Source: Theropithecus gelada
Lineage: Eukaryota > Chordata > Mammalia > Primates > Cercopithecidae
Assembly: GCF_003255815.1 (NCBI RefSeq)
Contig: NC_037673.1
Location: 160,558,793 to 160,622,792, forward strand
DNA length: 64,000 nucleotides
Direction of reading: 5' to 3'
The first letter of the stretch is position 1. Each line of letters begins with the position of its first letter. The translations under genes were made by a program, and so were the position numbers. The notes beneath the pieces were generated by a model. That model saw only the letters and a program-made list of their open reading frames with translations, made no database searches and had not been told where the DNA came from. Below, one piece after another: positions 13,031 to 25,392 of the stretch.

Positions 13031-13150
13031 AACATACAGCACAAAGAATATTGGGATGCTAGCACTTCCTTTCCAGGGAACTCACAGAAACTCATTCCGT
13101 AGGAATATTCCAGCATGTGACACCACCCTTTAAGTAATTTATGAATAATT

Positions 13151-13206
13151 TGCTTGGGAAATCAAGAGGATTTCTATATGCTTGGGAAATCAAGAGGGTT
13201 TCTATA
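13151..13206. repeat. 28-bp tandem duplication (2 copies)
   Basis: The unit at 13151-13178 (starting 'tgcttgggaaatcaagag') is repeated immediately at 13179-13206 with a single A/G difference. This is a recent local duplication in otherwise unique DNA. Confidence 0.95.
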
Positions 13207-13400
13207 AGGTGTATATATTTTTTTAAATCCCATTTCATTTATATTTTTAAAGTTATAAAATTATCTATAGGCACTAATATCCTAATATTTACTATTTTTT
13301 TCAAAATAAAGATAAAGAGAATAAAAACATCAGAATCAATAAGAAACTTTTAAAAAACGGTTATATTTTCTAAGTAATCATAAAAGGGGAGTTGATAGTA

Positions 13401-13728
13401 AAAAAGATTAATGAGGCCGGGCACAGTGGCTCACACCTGTAATCCCAGCACTTTGGGAGGCCGAGGCAGGCAGATCACGAGGTCAAGAGATCAGACCATC
13501 CTGGCCAACATGGTGAATCCCTGTCTCTACTAAAAATACAAAAATGAGCTGGGTGTGGTGGCACATGCCTATAGTCCCCGCTACTTGGGAGGCTGAGACA
13601 GGAGAATCACTTGAACCCAGAAGGTGCAGGTTGCAGTGAATCAAGATCGCACCACTGCACTCCAGCCTGGCGACAAAGCAAGATTCCGTCTCAGGAAAAA
13701 AAAAAAAAAAAAAAAAAAAGATCAATGA
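13401..13728 (+). mobile_element. AluSc-like element with target-site duplications
   Basis: This is a full-length Alu, from 'ggccgggcacagtggctcac' at 13415 to a poly(A) run ending at 13719. The reading 'gaggtcaagagatcagacca' with 'cctggcgacaaagc' fits AluSc rather than AluY. Flanking repeats 'aaaaagattaatga' (13401-13414) and 'aaaaagatcaatga' (13715-13728) are its target-site duplication, with one mismatch. The antisense 100-codon open frame here is Alu-derived. Confidence 0.96.
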
Positions 13729-14559
13729 GAAGTTTATTCTGTATAAAATAGAAACCTGTAATATATTTATTGGAGAGGCCAACATTTTCTTTTAAGAATC
13801 CATTTCTATTTCTTAAATTAGAGTAACATCACTGTCTTCTCTCTATTCCGTGGACTCCAGAGACATATGCCCTGTACCTTGAATGGATCACCATCAGCAT
13901 AGCCTCCAAACGTTCTATGGACTTGTTCCTTCCTTCTGACATTCTTTTACAATTCTCTTTTCTTTATGTTCTAATCAATCCATGCTGGCCAAAGCTGCAA
14001 TTACAATTAATCAATGTTCATATTGACAGAGACAGAGCAATAATGAGAAACTGCTGATCAGTAATAAACAGGTTTGGGCCACGTTTTATAAATATCTTGC
14101 AGTAAGGGAGGACTAGTCTTACTGACTTAACTCATAAATGACTTATAATTTATTTTCAAGCCTTAACCAGACAAGTGTATCTCAAAACAAGCAGTAAAGT
14201 GGCTGTATCTCTAGTGAGAAAAGCAAAAGGTTTAAATTATTATTGAGGGTGTGAGTGAAGTTGGGATGTAGGTGGGGCATAGGGAAAAGATATAATAATA
14301 AGTCAAGGTTTATGCAGCAATAAAATAAATGGTACTTTTACTCAGATTTGCAATTCAAAGTCATTCTTTGAGTCTAATCTAACTTTAGTTTTCTATCCAG
14401 CAATTAGGCCTTATATGTTCCCAAGATAGTCTTTCGAAAATTTTTAACTGATTAACTTTTACTTACTCCTCCAACTTGTTTATTCTTAAAACAATAATAT
14501 GTTTAAATCTGCAATTTTTACTTAATGTTTTCTTCTCTCTTCTTTACACATATCAAATC
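13729..14559. other. Unique sequence
   Basis: No recognisable gene or repeat. Confidence 0.4.
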
Positions 14560-14810
14560 CAGTATAAACATTAAGTTCTACTTATATGTGGTTTCTCTTT
14601 ATGCAATGCATTTACTATTTGCACTATGCAATTAGTACATTATAAATATACTTGCCTATTCTCTGTGTCTTTCATGGGCATTTTATTCTCAGCAGGACAA
14701 AAAGCTACTTGAGGACAGGAACTAGGTCTTAAACTTTATTCGCATCCATATGGTTCTCAAAAAAATACTAAGCACCAAGTAACTACTCAGAATTACTTTT
14801 CAATGGTCAG
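14560..14810 (+). mobile_element. L2 LINE 3' end relic
   Basis: 'aaaagctacttgaggacagg', 'aactaggtcttaaactttat' and 'aaatactaagcaccaagtaa' correspond to the sense L2 tail, in which a 'gctccttgagggcagggac' phrase precedes the 'cacatagtaggtgctcaataaat' tail. The upstream part is poorly preserved. Confidence 0.62.
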
Positions 14811-16090
14811 CTTTACTGTTGGAATTATAAGCTCAGGCTTTAAAAGGCCAAGGAGGTAGTACAAAAAAGTAAGATCAACAAATGTATTTGGAAAGACTTT
14901 GCAAGTGAATTTAGCCTAGGGTTACATAAAGAATATAGGCCCTGACCCCAAAAAGTAGCCACTATTCTGCTCTTTTTATTGCTGGAGGAAACATGGTGTT
15001 AGCACTCTCGGGTATTTTAGCTTTTCCAGAGATAGTATTGTCAAAATGCTATTGGAATTTTTTTAAATTTTAAATTCAGGAAATTATTTTGATTTTGCAC
15101 CATAAAGCAAGTCAGTAATTTGATGATCTGTGGTTTGCATCTGTCTACATTTTACCAGTTATGAATCTCAGCTTTATGAAAATTAATACTAATACATTGG
15201 TAACTTTAGTAAATTTAACTTCTAGAAGTGTGTATGTCTATATAGTTGATAGTTCAAAGGACAGAAATGCCAATTTCTTGGGTGAAACTAAACTAGTATA
15301 TATATTGTCAGTTTTCATATTGAGAGGTAAAAATTTTGTGTTCAAATGATAATTTCTAGGATAATTTTCCACAGTGTTTATTATGGAGCATCGATTGCAC
15401 TAAAAAGAAGCCCAGTGTTAATTAACATATGTAGTTATATTGTTTTCAAGAACAAAATACAGAATTAAAAAAATACATAATTCTTAATATAAATTGAGAG
15501 AAAATATTTTTCCCTGGATTATTCTGTAAACTTTGGAATTGAAAAGATGCTCTTGCTATGTTCCTCAACTATTCGATTTCTAGACTTTGACCATTCTCTT
15601 CCAGCCACAGCTGGGTGAAGGGAATGACAGAGAATGGAAAGAGACTTTAAAACTCTGTAGGTACTTGTAGAAATGGGGAAATAATAAATAGAAAAGATGG
15701 CTCTAATTTCCTGGTTCTCTATGCTTTCCTATCAATGGATTAAACAAAGAGACAAAAACACCAACAACGTAAAAAACTATTCAGCAAAATAGAGAAAAAT
15801 AGAGGCGAAATACGTGTTGGAGCTGTGTAAGAGTACAAACTTATTTTAAGCATTCTCACACACTTCCTTCTTGTTTCAGTATTATATGCTTAGAAAATGT
15901 GTTCTTAAAAATGATGGTAAAGGAAATCTAAATGAAAAAGTTTTTACTGTATCAAAAGGAACACATTTGAAAGAATTAGGTGGCAAAAGGCATATCTTTC
16001 TCTTAATAAATGATACGTTTACTATGATATATGCTGGCTGGTGATGCACTATATTTACTTTAAATGAAATTCTTTGATGCAATATTGCTT
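14811..16090. other. Unique sequence
   Basis: About 1.3 kb of AT-rich DNA without recognised features. Confidence 0.4.
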
Positions 16091-16333
16091 TGATTTATTG
16101 GGTGGTTTTTTGATTTAGTAGGAGACAGTTTTGAGTCAGATGGTGGAGCTGATTTACTAGAGAAGGTATTTGATTTGATAGATGATGTATCTTCTTCAGT
16201 GTTCAATAAGTAATGATTCAATAGTGAATGTCTGATTTGGTAAGTGAACTATTAGATTTGATTTTGATCTATTTTCTCAGTAAGAGATACATTTATTTTA
16301 ATAGTTGATATATCTATTTTAATGAAAAATGTG
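16091..16333. repeat. Degenerate minisatellite, about 20-bp unit, about 12 copies
   Basis: Units beginning with variants of 'tgatttagta' recur at 16091, 16111, 16131, 16150, 16171, 16191, 16211, 16233, 16253, 16273, 16293 and 16313, with spacings of 19-22. Four units are very clear ('tgatttattgggtggttttt', 'tgatttagtaggagacagtt', 'tgatttgatagatgatgtat', 'tgatttggtaagtgaactat'); others are strongly diverged. The array is not transposon-derived as far as I can see. Confidence 0.72.
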
Positions 16334-16904
16334 TCAAATTTATGACTCCGTGTTCTTTTTTTCTACATTTGTGATTTATGAATTTTATGACTAATATATA
16401 TGTTTCAATTAAAGGTAATATGGAACATTCATTACATTCTGCAGAGTTAAATTATTCCAAAACCTATCTGAAAGTTTTTCCCCTTTTCTGATAAGATGGT
16501 TGTAGTTCGTAAGGTGATAAAATATAACTCAGCTCAAGCAAATACAAACATATCTTTGGCAGAAACAAGTTATGTGTGTGCATATGTATGCATTTAAATT
16601 AAGTTAAATTATAATACATACTAGGTTAATAAATAAATCTTCCATTTTTTTCTTTCTGCCCTTCAAAAGTGGCTACTCCAGTTACTATTCTCAAGTTTTC
16701 ATCTTCTCTAATAAAAAGCTTGCTGATTTTTTTTTTTCATTTAAAACTACTGATTAGCCTGGCTACTACCTTTCTTTGGATTTACTTTCAGCTTTCCTTA
16801 TCATGACTTATTGCCTGAACTTTATAGATTGATAGATGAATTACTATACACAGCAAATAATAATTCTACTTGATACGTGTTTGAACCAGCATTCATGTTT
16901 GCTT
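16334..16904. other. Unique sequence
   Basis: No recognisable feature. Confidence 0.4.
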
Positions 16905-16905
16905 A

Positions 16906-17243
16906 AGATGTGATTCACTGAATCTGGCTGGGCACGGTGGCTTATGCCTGTAATCCCAGCACTTTGGGAGGCTGAGGGGCAGACCACTTGGTCAGGAGTT
17001 TGAGACCAGCCTGGCCAACATGGTGAAACCCTGTCTCTACTAGAAGTACAAAAATTAGCCAGGCGTGGTGGTGCGTGCCTGTAGTCCCAGCTACTCCGGA
17101 GGCTAAGGCAGGAGAATCACTTAAACCTGGGAGGCAGAGGTTTCAGTGAGCCGAGATCGTGCTGCTGCATTCCAGCCTGGGTGACAGAGCAATAGTGTGT
17201 CTCAAAAAAAAAAAAAAAAAAAAAGATGTAATTCACTGAATCT
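16906..17243 (+). mobile_element. AluS element with 20-bp target-site duplications
   Basis: The Alu runs from 'ggctgggcacggtggcttat' at 16926 to a poly(A) run ending near 17224. The left arm has lost a few bases ('gaggggcagaccacttgg'). 'tttgagaccagcctggccaa' and 'gagaatcacttaaacctggg' fit AluS (Sx-like). The flanks 'agatgtgattcactgaatct' (16906-16925) and 'agatgtaattcactgaatct' (17224-17243) are the target-site duplication. Confidence 0.96.
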
Positions 17244-17355
17244 GATTAGAAAAGCTACACATCTTTATCACATAAGCTGAAATATAAAATGTGACCAAAT
17301 TTTAAATGCCTGATATATATCATCTTAGAGAATTTCATAGTGTCTAAGAAAACAG

Positions 17356-17388
17356 TAAAAAAAAAAAAAAAAAGAAAGAAAGAAAATA
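17356..17388 (+). repeat. A-run with (GAAA)n
   Basis: A run of about 17 A is followed by three GAAA units. There is no transposon body beside it that I recognise. Confidence 0.85.
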
Positions 17389-17529
17389 AGATGAAACGCA
17401 AATTATGTTCTATGCTTTTTTAATGATGTGGTCTGTTCCTTGGGTAGCTGTGCTTGATTTTCATTTGTTTGACAATAAAGCTAAGTATAAATAGATGCAC
17501 ATTACTTGTTAGTACATCACAAAGAGAAG

Positions 17530-17758
17530 CAGCAGCATGGCATACAGGTCAGAATACAGACTGGGAGTGCCAGCCCAGGTTTGCATCCTGGTTCTGGCCT
17601 AATTCTTTCCTCTTGGGAAGTTATTTAACCTATTAGTGTCTGACTTATTTCATTTTTAAAGTATAGATAAAACTTGTAATGGTTATTAGGGTTAGTATTT
17701 GTAAAGAACCTAGAACAGTAAATACTATATAAGTGTTTATTAAATTAAAACACAAATA
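17530..17758 (+). mobile_element. MIR SINE (near full length)
   Basis: Sense MIR landmarks in order: 'agcatggcatacaggtcaga', 'gcccaggtttgcatcctggt' (B-box region), 'gggaagttatttaacctatt', 'gtaaagaacctagaacagta' and 'tataagtgtttattaaatta'. This is one of the better preserved MIRs in the window. Confidence 0.85.
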
Positions 17759-17939
17759 GGGTTTTCAGAATACCAAAATGAAGACTACTTATGAAAAACC
17801 ACGTAATTAGTTTACAGAACTGGTTTGTATGATCTCATCTCTTTATTGAAACTCTGTAATTATCCTGATACACATGTCAGTGAATTGTCATTAGGCATTG
17901 AGATTCTGCTGTACTCTTTGATAAACTAAATTTGAAGAT

Positions 17940-18200
17940 CTTAACCTGAATGTCCATGAACTGGATAAAGGACTAAATAAGATTCTGGTAGTTCCTACCA
18001 CAGATTAAAAATCAGCGGTGAAAAATAATCTCTACGTATATTAACATGGATATATGTGTGCATGTTTATATAAAAAGTTAAAATAAAAAGGTATGGAAAC
18101 ACAGTAATAATAACATTTTTCTTGAAGAAGTTTAAGGGGATCAAAATAAATAGTAATGGTCAAAGGAGACTTTTGCTTTATAATACTCTAATTTAAAAAA
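17940..18200 (+). mobile_element. Ancient L1M/HAL1-type 3' relic
   Basis: 'cctgaatgtccatgaactgg', 'ataaaggactaaataagatt', 'cagcggtgaaaaataatctc' and 'atatgtgtgcatgtttatat' follow the order of the ORF2 end and 3' UTR of ancient L1/HAL1 elements in sense orientation. Boundaries are approximate. Confidence 0.58.
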
Positions 18201-18544
18201 ACATCATTTATTTCTGTATTAAATTAATATTAAATGCTAATTTAAAATGGAATATTCCATAAAATGATCTAGTCGATGAAAAAAATTGTAAGAAGCTTTA
18301 ATCAGTCTTTATTTTTGCTACCATATGCTCGGTTAGCCCAAATTAAAAACACATATTTTTCATATGACTGATTTTTATATTCTGAATTTAAAAATATCTC
18401 AGTTCCGAATTTCCCTTAGGTATATCCTTGTACATTTGCTACCTAAGTAGAAGTCTAGCTGAAGTTGATATCCTAAAAGGAGTCAATCTTCTGTTTTTTT
18501 TTTAGTTTTTACGATAGCCAACATCGTAATTTTAAGAAACCTCT

Positions 18545-18802
18545 AGGCATGCATTCTTAACCTGGACAATATCATCCCCAAGGGGTAAAAATTTCGTTCT
18601 TGGTAGTGATTGTGGGAACCTTATTATTTCTTGCTCTTTTCATGTATAAAGCATGAGTATATTACATATAGCACATACATGATATATAGTACATCTATGA
18701 TGTTAATACTGTATTTCATGAGGTGGGATGATAAATGTCTCCAGAAGCTCCTTAGTGATTAATGGTGAAGACAAGGTTGAAAAATGCTGCTCCTGGGGAT
18801 TA
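18545..18802. mobile_element. Possible hAT-type non-autonomous DNA transposon
   Basis: The left edge 'gcattcttaacctgg' and the reverse complement of the right edge ('gcatttttcaaccttg') form imperfect terminal inverted repeats about 255 bp apart. 'gataaatgtctccagaagct' internally resembles MER58-like hAT elements. There is no clear 8-bp target duplication, so the assignment is tentative. Confidence 0.48.
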
Positions 18803-19344
18803 AAACATATATTTACTTTTAAATATTCCATGATTAATAATATGTTTAAATACTGAATTATGGCGTGTAAACTGGGTGAGACATGAGACTATAAAGAAGA
18901 TTGCAGGTAGTAATGGCAGAAAAGGCTCGTGCAGTCTCCACAGTTGCTTATGACATTTCACTGCCATTGAGAGGTAAGCTGATACCTAATGGGAATTATA
19001 CAGGGAAGTCACATACTTCCTTCCAGTCCCTTAGACAACCCAAGTCTAGAGCAACAGGAAGGAGCTATGGAAGGCTTATTAGGGATGGTGAAGGAAACAT
19101 CATCCATATCCTAGCCTGTGTTTTTAGTTTCAATGATGCATGCCCAGAAAACCTAATTGGCCCAGTGCTTGGAGGAACTACCTTCATCTCTTAAAACCAA
19201 TTTTTATTTTTTTTCTCAAAAATAAGAATTTTACTAAGAGAAATTAATACAACACCTTTTATTCCCAGAAGAAACACATTATCTTTTTAGAAAGAAAAAT
19301 TAAATAGAAAATACTTCTTTAGTAAACAAAGTAGAAGCAACAGT
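18803..19344. other. Unique sequence with a 97-codon open frame
   Basis: An open frame on the plus strand runs 18901-19194 (start MQVVMAEKARAV, end LGGTTFIS). I see no domain, signal peptide, splice context or promoter. A frame this long is unremarkable among six frames of 64 kb, so I do not call a gene. Confidence 0.4.
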
Positions 19345-19505
19345 AATTGCACATCAAGGGCTGACCTTTTTCCAGGCATCATGCTAAGCACTTACCAAGT
19401 AAATTCTCTTGTATTCAGACTTTAACCTGATAAGGTGACAACTCCTACTTGACAGAAGAGGACACAGAAGTTTGGAGGGTTCAATGAAAGGTGACATTAC
19501 TATTT
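19345..19505 (-). mobile_element. MIR SINE relic (antisense)
   Basis: 'ccaggcatcatgctaagcac' is followed by 'ctgataaggtgacaactcct' and 'cttgacagaagaggacacag'. This is the antisense MIR tail and core in correct order. Confidence 0.75.
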
Positions 19506-19867
19506 CTCAAGGATAATGTAGAAGTATTATCATATCAAAAGACTGTAATAAATAATCTCCAAGATCCCATTTAAATCTAAGTTTCTAAAATGTGCATTAT
19601 TTTATTCCATTTTTATTGAAAATGCAGTCCTTAGTTATGCTGATATGCAGATAGACACTCTCGTCCACAGTAATACAGTTAGGAAAGCGAGCTGCCATTT
19701 TGACTTTGTGTTCCTCAGCCCTGTTTATGAGCACAATACTTATAACTATGTAGCGCCTCTGCCTCCCCATTCCCACTGATGTCCTTTCTGAAACAGTGAT
19801 ACTAGGAATAGAGGAATAAGAATTGTGGTAAACACCAGAATTATCTTTCCCTTACGGTTGCAACACG

Positions 19868-20047
19868 TTATCTCCTTTAATTATCCTAACAACAACACAC
19901 AATAGCCTGTGAAGGACATACTGTTTTATGGATGGGGACATGAAGTCCAGAGTAGGTAAGTGCCTTGTAGTTAAGATCCCACAGCTAGCGTATTAATTAT
20001 GCTCTGTCATTTGACTTCTTCTACCCTGCTGCTCTGCCCATTACGCT
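19868..20047 (-). mobile_element. MIR SINE relic (antisense)
   Basis: 'tatctcctttaattatccta', 'gatggggacatgaagtccag', 'agtaggtaagtgccttgtag', 'atcccacagctagcgtatta' and 'gctgctctgcccattacgct' follow antisense MIR order from tail to head. Confidence 0.82.
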
Positions 20048-21216
20048 AATCCCCCAGGCCTGATCAAAGCCCTGAGTGCTGCAGAATATAAACAGAATGT
20101 GCCTTAGGAAGGTGAAACTATAGGGGACATTTATACTTTCAAAATTTTGGCCATCCCATAAACATACCAATACCTCATGAAAAACCAAAAAGCAGTCAGC
20201 ATGCCCAGTTAGTCCAAACAATCTTCAACATGTCATGAGTATCCTTTAATCCTTATTCCAAAGGGTCTGCTTATGACAAAGTCCTCAGAGAGGTCACTCA
20301 TCAAACTTACACATACATCCAAATCACACCTGCCTTTAAAGTCCTTCCCCAAACCAAGCGAATTTTCAGTGACTTGCGTTTTAATTTCTTGATTCTCTGA
20401 ACTCCTGCTGCATTTACATAGAATCTAATACAATTAAATTCTCAACAGACTCTTAGCCTTAAAAAAAATGTGTATTCGATTTTTTCCATCTTATATAATA
20501 ATGGGAAACTTCTCAAGAAAACACCATGTTCTAAAGATAGATGTTAATTTCACAAAAGGTGACAAAAAATGAGGAAAAATATTAGGAGATTCTTAGGAAA
20601 GATGCATTGTAGCTCAATGTCACTTCGGTATTCTAACCCACTGTATTTTCAACCTTTCTGTAGAAATAAAATAGGGAGATAATGAAAAAAGAAATAACGG
20701 AGTGAGAAAAGATATATTTAAAAAAGAGATACGATTGAAAAGCAGAAGATCATTAAAACAAGTAAAACTGAAACTCATACTAAATTACATACAGTCTTGC
20801 TATGGTTTTGACATCTTTCCTGCCCTTACTTTTTAATAGTATGACAATTTTTCCAGTTTCCATAGTAGTAGTAAAATGTTGAACTCCTGAAATGCAGCCA
20901 CAAATGTGGTCTAGAAGTTGAAGGAATTTTGAATTGTCAGATAGTACATGGATCATTAGCCATTTTCAGGAAGAAAGGGGCCAAAAAATGGATTTTGACA
21001 TAACTAAAGTTGAGAACATGATTCATGAGCTTGTTCCAAAGACTCTGGGTTATTTAAAGCACTCAGCTGAATAGATCTTACCAGTTCATTTTCCTAAGCA
21101 AAGTCATATTTCTTGAGGGGCAGAAACAGTAAAGGGGTGCAGAGAGCAAATTCTGAGTTTTATATTACAGCAAATTATTAAAACGTGACATTTTATGGCT
21201 TAAAATAATTTTAAAG
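20048..21216. other. Unique sequence
   Basis: No gene or assignable repeat in about 1.2 kb. Confidence 0.4.
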
Positions 21217-21221
21217 AAGAC

Positions 21222-21604
21222 TGTTATTGTCTGAATTGTGTTCCTTTAAAATTCATATATTGAAACCTTAGCCCTCTGTGCTTCATAATGTAACTGTATT
21301 TGAATATAGAGCCTTTAAAGAGTTAATTAGCTTAAAATGAGGCTGTTGAAGTGGACCTTAATCCAATCAACTGGTATTCTTAGAAGAAAAGAAACTCTGG
21401 ACACACAAAGAGACAACCATGTGAAGAGGCAGCAATAGGACAGCCACCTGCAAGCCAAGGAGAGAGGCCTCAGAGAAAAACCTACCCTGTGGGCACCTTA
21501 GTCTTGGACTTCCAGCCTCCAAAACTCTGAGAAAATAAATTTCTGGTGTTTGACCACACATCCTGTGGCATTTTTTTTAATGGTAGCTCTAGCGAACTAC
21601 TACA
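21222..21604 (+). mobile_element. Solitary MaLR LTR (MLT1-like)
   Basis: This 383-bp LTR starts 'tgttattgtctgaattgtgt' and ends in CA. Landmarks are 'aaaatgaggctgttgaagtg', 'accttaatccaatcaactgg', 'caagccaaggagagaggcct' and the poly(A) signal region 'ctgagaaaataaatttctgg'. These are typical of MLT1 LTRs of the ERVL-MaLR class. There is no internal retroviral sequence, so it is a solo LTR. A clear 5-bp target duplication is not visible. Confidence 0.88.
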
Positions 21605-22194
21605 AAAATCTAGAAGAAAACTTGTGTTACAAGCCTGTTATGAACACCAAATCTGCATTTTCTAAGTATAATTATTCTCACATCAAATTACTTTATGTTT
21701 AAGTGATAACTTAATTATTTTTATATAGCTAACTAAAAAGTGATGCTTCTTTTAGAATATTTGCTCTTAAATAAATTAAAAGTATATAATTTAAATAATT
21801 TCCTACCCACGTCTACATTTTCACCATAATTGAAATGATGGAAATACAATGAAGTAATGAAGTTTGGAAGTATTGTACATATGTAGACATAAAATTTTAA
21901 CTTAACATCAACAACAACAAATAGGTGCTTTTATTTGGAGGCAGAGCCATAGGTGAGGACTAGAAAGTAGATGCACCATTATTTTAAAAAGAAAAAAATG
22001 CTCATTTTTCTGTGCTTGTTTCTTCATTAGCACATGAAAGAACTAAATAAACAGATCTAATATTGTAAAATAGAATTTGCAAGAAAGTACATATTTTGCT
22101 GAACTATGCTATAGATAAGTTCTTTACTTATCTTTCCCAAAATATTTTAGTTATCTTGAAGATATAATTAAAATAATTATAAAGAAATAATAGC
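21605..22194. other. Unique sequence containing a 29-bp segment shared with 26017-26045
   Basis: AT-rich unique DNA. The 29 bases at 22090-22118 are identical to 26017-26045 at the end of a hAT-type element, with no similarity on either side. Confidence 0.6.
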
Positions 22195-22382
22195 AAATAT
22201 TATGCACATCATATATACCACAAATAATGAAATTGGTACAGTTCTTACCCCTATTTTACCTATGAGGTTATTTAAGCAAAGACAAATTAAATAAATTGCC
22301 CAAGATTTCAGCTTATAAGCCAGGAATGGATCATAAATAATTACCCTCTAGAGCCCAAACTCTTAGCTTCTATGCTTTATTG
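22195..22382 (-). mobile_element. MIR SINE relic (antisense)
   Basis: 'ttacccctattttacctatg', 'aggttatttaagcaaagaca', 'ttgcccaagatttcagctta' and 'cctctagagcccaaactctt' follow antisense MIR order. Confidence 0.8.
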
Positions 22383-23784
22383 AATTAAATTAAATATGCT
22401 CTATTTAATTCTTTGAAATCATTTGAAACAGTGCCTTTGCACAAAGACCTAAATATACTGTGAGTCAAATTTACCCTTTGCAACCTTAGAAATAGCATAC
22501 TGTTAAATCAAAGTTGGTCAGCCTGGAGGGGTGAAACAAGCGTCTACGAAAATTTCCCTCTCTAAGTTATATTTATAAGAAATACTGTATTTAGTATACT
22601 TGACCTTTGAATATTGTCTTTCCCTTCCTTCCTAACCATTCAAGTAACTCTTCTTATATTCATTAGCTCAAAAGTAGGATTTTCCTTCCCTCTCCAGTTC
22701 ATTTATATTCTAAAGTTCATATTAGATCCTAAGTTTGTTGAAGTTGTTTATACTTTGTGCAAATTTACTTGGTTCCTCTCATTTTAACCTAAAATTCGAA
22801 ACTCCATTATCTGAGTGCTTTCCTTGAGGTTCACAGCCAATCTTTCTGTTTTCATGAGATTCCATTCATGTAGCATATTTTTCTTCCACACCTCTGATTC
22901 CTCAGTCAACTCATATTGCTGATTGCTTCCATCCTTTTATAACATTTGAAATTTACCTTAAGTGTTGGTAATCCTCTCCCCCAGCTTCATTTAAGGAGCA
23001 GGTATCAAATTCCTCTGATGCTGCCATTATATACGTTATAAAATTCCTGTCTACTGAGATTTTGCTTTGTGAAATTTACATTCCAAGTTGCTTAAAAGAT
23101 ACTGATATCTGCAAAGATGCATCATTCTGGATTCTGAAAATGTGAATTGGATATAGTTTCTATAAAAAATATGGCTACATTTTAGTTTGAGCATTCCCTC
23201 ATTGAAAATGATTTTTTAATATCTCATACTTTTCCATCTCTTAAAAAATGTCATATTCTTAACCCAAATTTGGTCATCTGAACTTTGTGGTTGATAATGT
23301 CATTTTGTCCTTAATGTGCATTTAATTGATTGATTTTATACTTCCCATATTGATCAATTTTGTATTGGCAATTTTAACTATTATTCGGGGTACATAAACA
23401 TTCACCAGGATCTTCAGGAACTTACAGTTAAATAGAAAATTTTTATTAATATTGAAATTATTTTTTGACCTTTGAAAATGAGATTTATTCAGTATAAAAC
23501 CACTTGATAGTTCTCATAAAATCAATTTCTATTATTTCAAAACAGATGTCTTCTTAACAAAATAGAGTCTTTCTTGGTGTTATTAGCGTAACTAGGAGCA
23601 TGGGAGACAAATACTATTTTGCAATGATTTGCCCTGCATTTATCTGCCTTCTGGAGGAAAATATTTCTCAATGGCACTGGCCTGGTACTATCACTCATGA
23701 GAGAAAAGCAAAATCTCATATAAGCTACCAAAAAACAAACAAACAAATAAAAACAACTAAACATGGGATAATACCCACCCATTT
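22383..23784. other. Unique sequence
   Basis: About 1.4 kb without recognisable gene or repeat. Pyrimidine-rich patches at 22620-23000 faintly resemble ancient LINE-2 but cannot be assigned. Confidence 0.35.
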
Positions 23785-24597
23785 ACGCTATTTCATTCAT
23801 TCAACAATATCCATTTTTTTTTAAGGCAGGACTACTATGTGCCAATAATAAAGATAATAGATGTTTGGGTTCAGTCAATGAACCAAAGAAACTAGAGACA
23901 GACAATAAAAAATAAACATGAAAAACATGGTATGTCAGAAGATAAGGGCTATGGAAAAAATGTTTTTTATGTAGAGCATAAAGTCTATTAATTTTAAAAA
24001 TGGATCAGAATAGTAAGAGAGGCTGAGCATATGAGAAACGCTCAAATTTAAGGGGGTTAAAGTAGACCACTGTATTGAGTAAATACTTGAAAGAAGTACA
24101 GAAGTTAGTTTATACGGCTTTCTTAGGGAAGAGAATTCCAAGCAGAGGGCATAGCCCAAGCAAAGAACTGCGGTGGGAAGAAGCCCACATGTTGAAGAAA
24201 GAACACAATGGCCACTGAGACTAGAATGAAGTAAGCCAAGAGACGGTGGCAAGAAAGTGATTCAGATAGGTCAGCAGCAGGGGTTGGGTAGGGAGACAGA
24301 TCATGTAGGGCCTTGAGGACCATTGTATTGATAAGAATTTGGACTTTGTATTAGAGTGAATGGAAGAGCTATTGCAGAGTGTAAAGTGAAGGAATGGCAC
24401 AGCCTTGTACTTTACTTTCTGGTTTTTTTTCTGTGACAAAACATACTTTGAACAAGGAGAGCAACAAGGAAACTGGAGAGATGACTACAGAAATCCTGTT
24501 GAGAAGATGGTAACTGTGACCAGAGCACTATGACCAGTCTAAACAGACTGAGAGCGAAGTGAGTTGCAGTGGTCAGATTCTGGAGACACCCACACAA
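23785..24597 (-). mobile_element. L2 LINE 3' end and ORF relic (antisense)
   Basis: This long antisense L2 relic starts at the L2 tail ('tttcattcattcaacaatat', then 'ggactactatgtgccaat'). It passes 'aattccaagcagagggcata', 'agatcatgtagggccttgag' and 'gaatttggactttgtattag'. The minus-strand translation at 24123-24323 keeps LKALHDLSPYPTPAADLSES and AMPSAWNSLP, diagnostic of the C-terminal part of the CR1/L2-type ORF. Many frameshifts; dead. Confidence 0.88.
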
Positions 24598-25069
24598 ATA
24601 TGCTTATGTAATAATCTTTTCTCTCTTTATTATGAAAAATTGAAGCACGAATAATGTTGAAATAGTGCAATAAGCATTCATTTTCCAGCACCTAGGTCTA
24701 ACACTCTAGATAGATCTAGCAAAAATATTTATCTTTGTAATATATTTGAAAGTTGCCGATCGCCTCTCTCTTCATCTTGGCTTACTTCAGCATCTGAAAA
24801 GTAGGAAGTCTATAATATCACTTAATATCCAGTTCATTTTCAAATTGTGTGATTTTCGTTCTAAAAAGATCTGTTTTGACAATATGAAGAATGTATGTGT
24901 GGAGATGTATGTGATTCCAAGTCAAGATTGAATCGACGTTCATGCAGTATGTGAATGTTAAATCTCTTTTAATATAGAAGTAATTAATTAATAAAAACAA
25001 TCTCGTTTAATATGTTTTGTTTGTCATTTCATTCCCTCGAAGAGTTCAGAAATTTTGTCTTATAGAAAG
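24598..25069. other. Unique AT-rich sequence
   Basis: No recognisable feature. Confidence 0.4.
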
Positions 25070-25353
25070 TTACCCACATGAGGCTGAGTGCAGTGGCTCA
25101 CGCCCGTAATCCCAGCACTTTGGGAAGTCGAGGCGGGTGGATCACGAGGTCAGGAGATCGAGACCATCCTGGCTACACAGTGAAACCCCGTCTCTACTAA
25201 AAATACAAAAAATTAGCTGGGTGTGGTGGTAGGCACCTGTAGTCCCATCTACTCAGGAGGCTGAGGCAGGAGAATGGCGTGAACCCAGGAAGCAGAGGTT
25301 GCAGTGAGATCGCGCCACCGTACTCCAGCCTGGGCGACAGAGCAAGACTCTCT

Positions 25354-25392
<39 letters not shown>

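Noticed and set aside
13483..13785. 100-residue antisense frame
   Set aside because: Alu-derived; no splice or expression signal around it.
18901..19194. 97-codon frame considered as a small gene or exon
   Set aside because: No domain, no convincing splice or promoter context, and length expected by chance.
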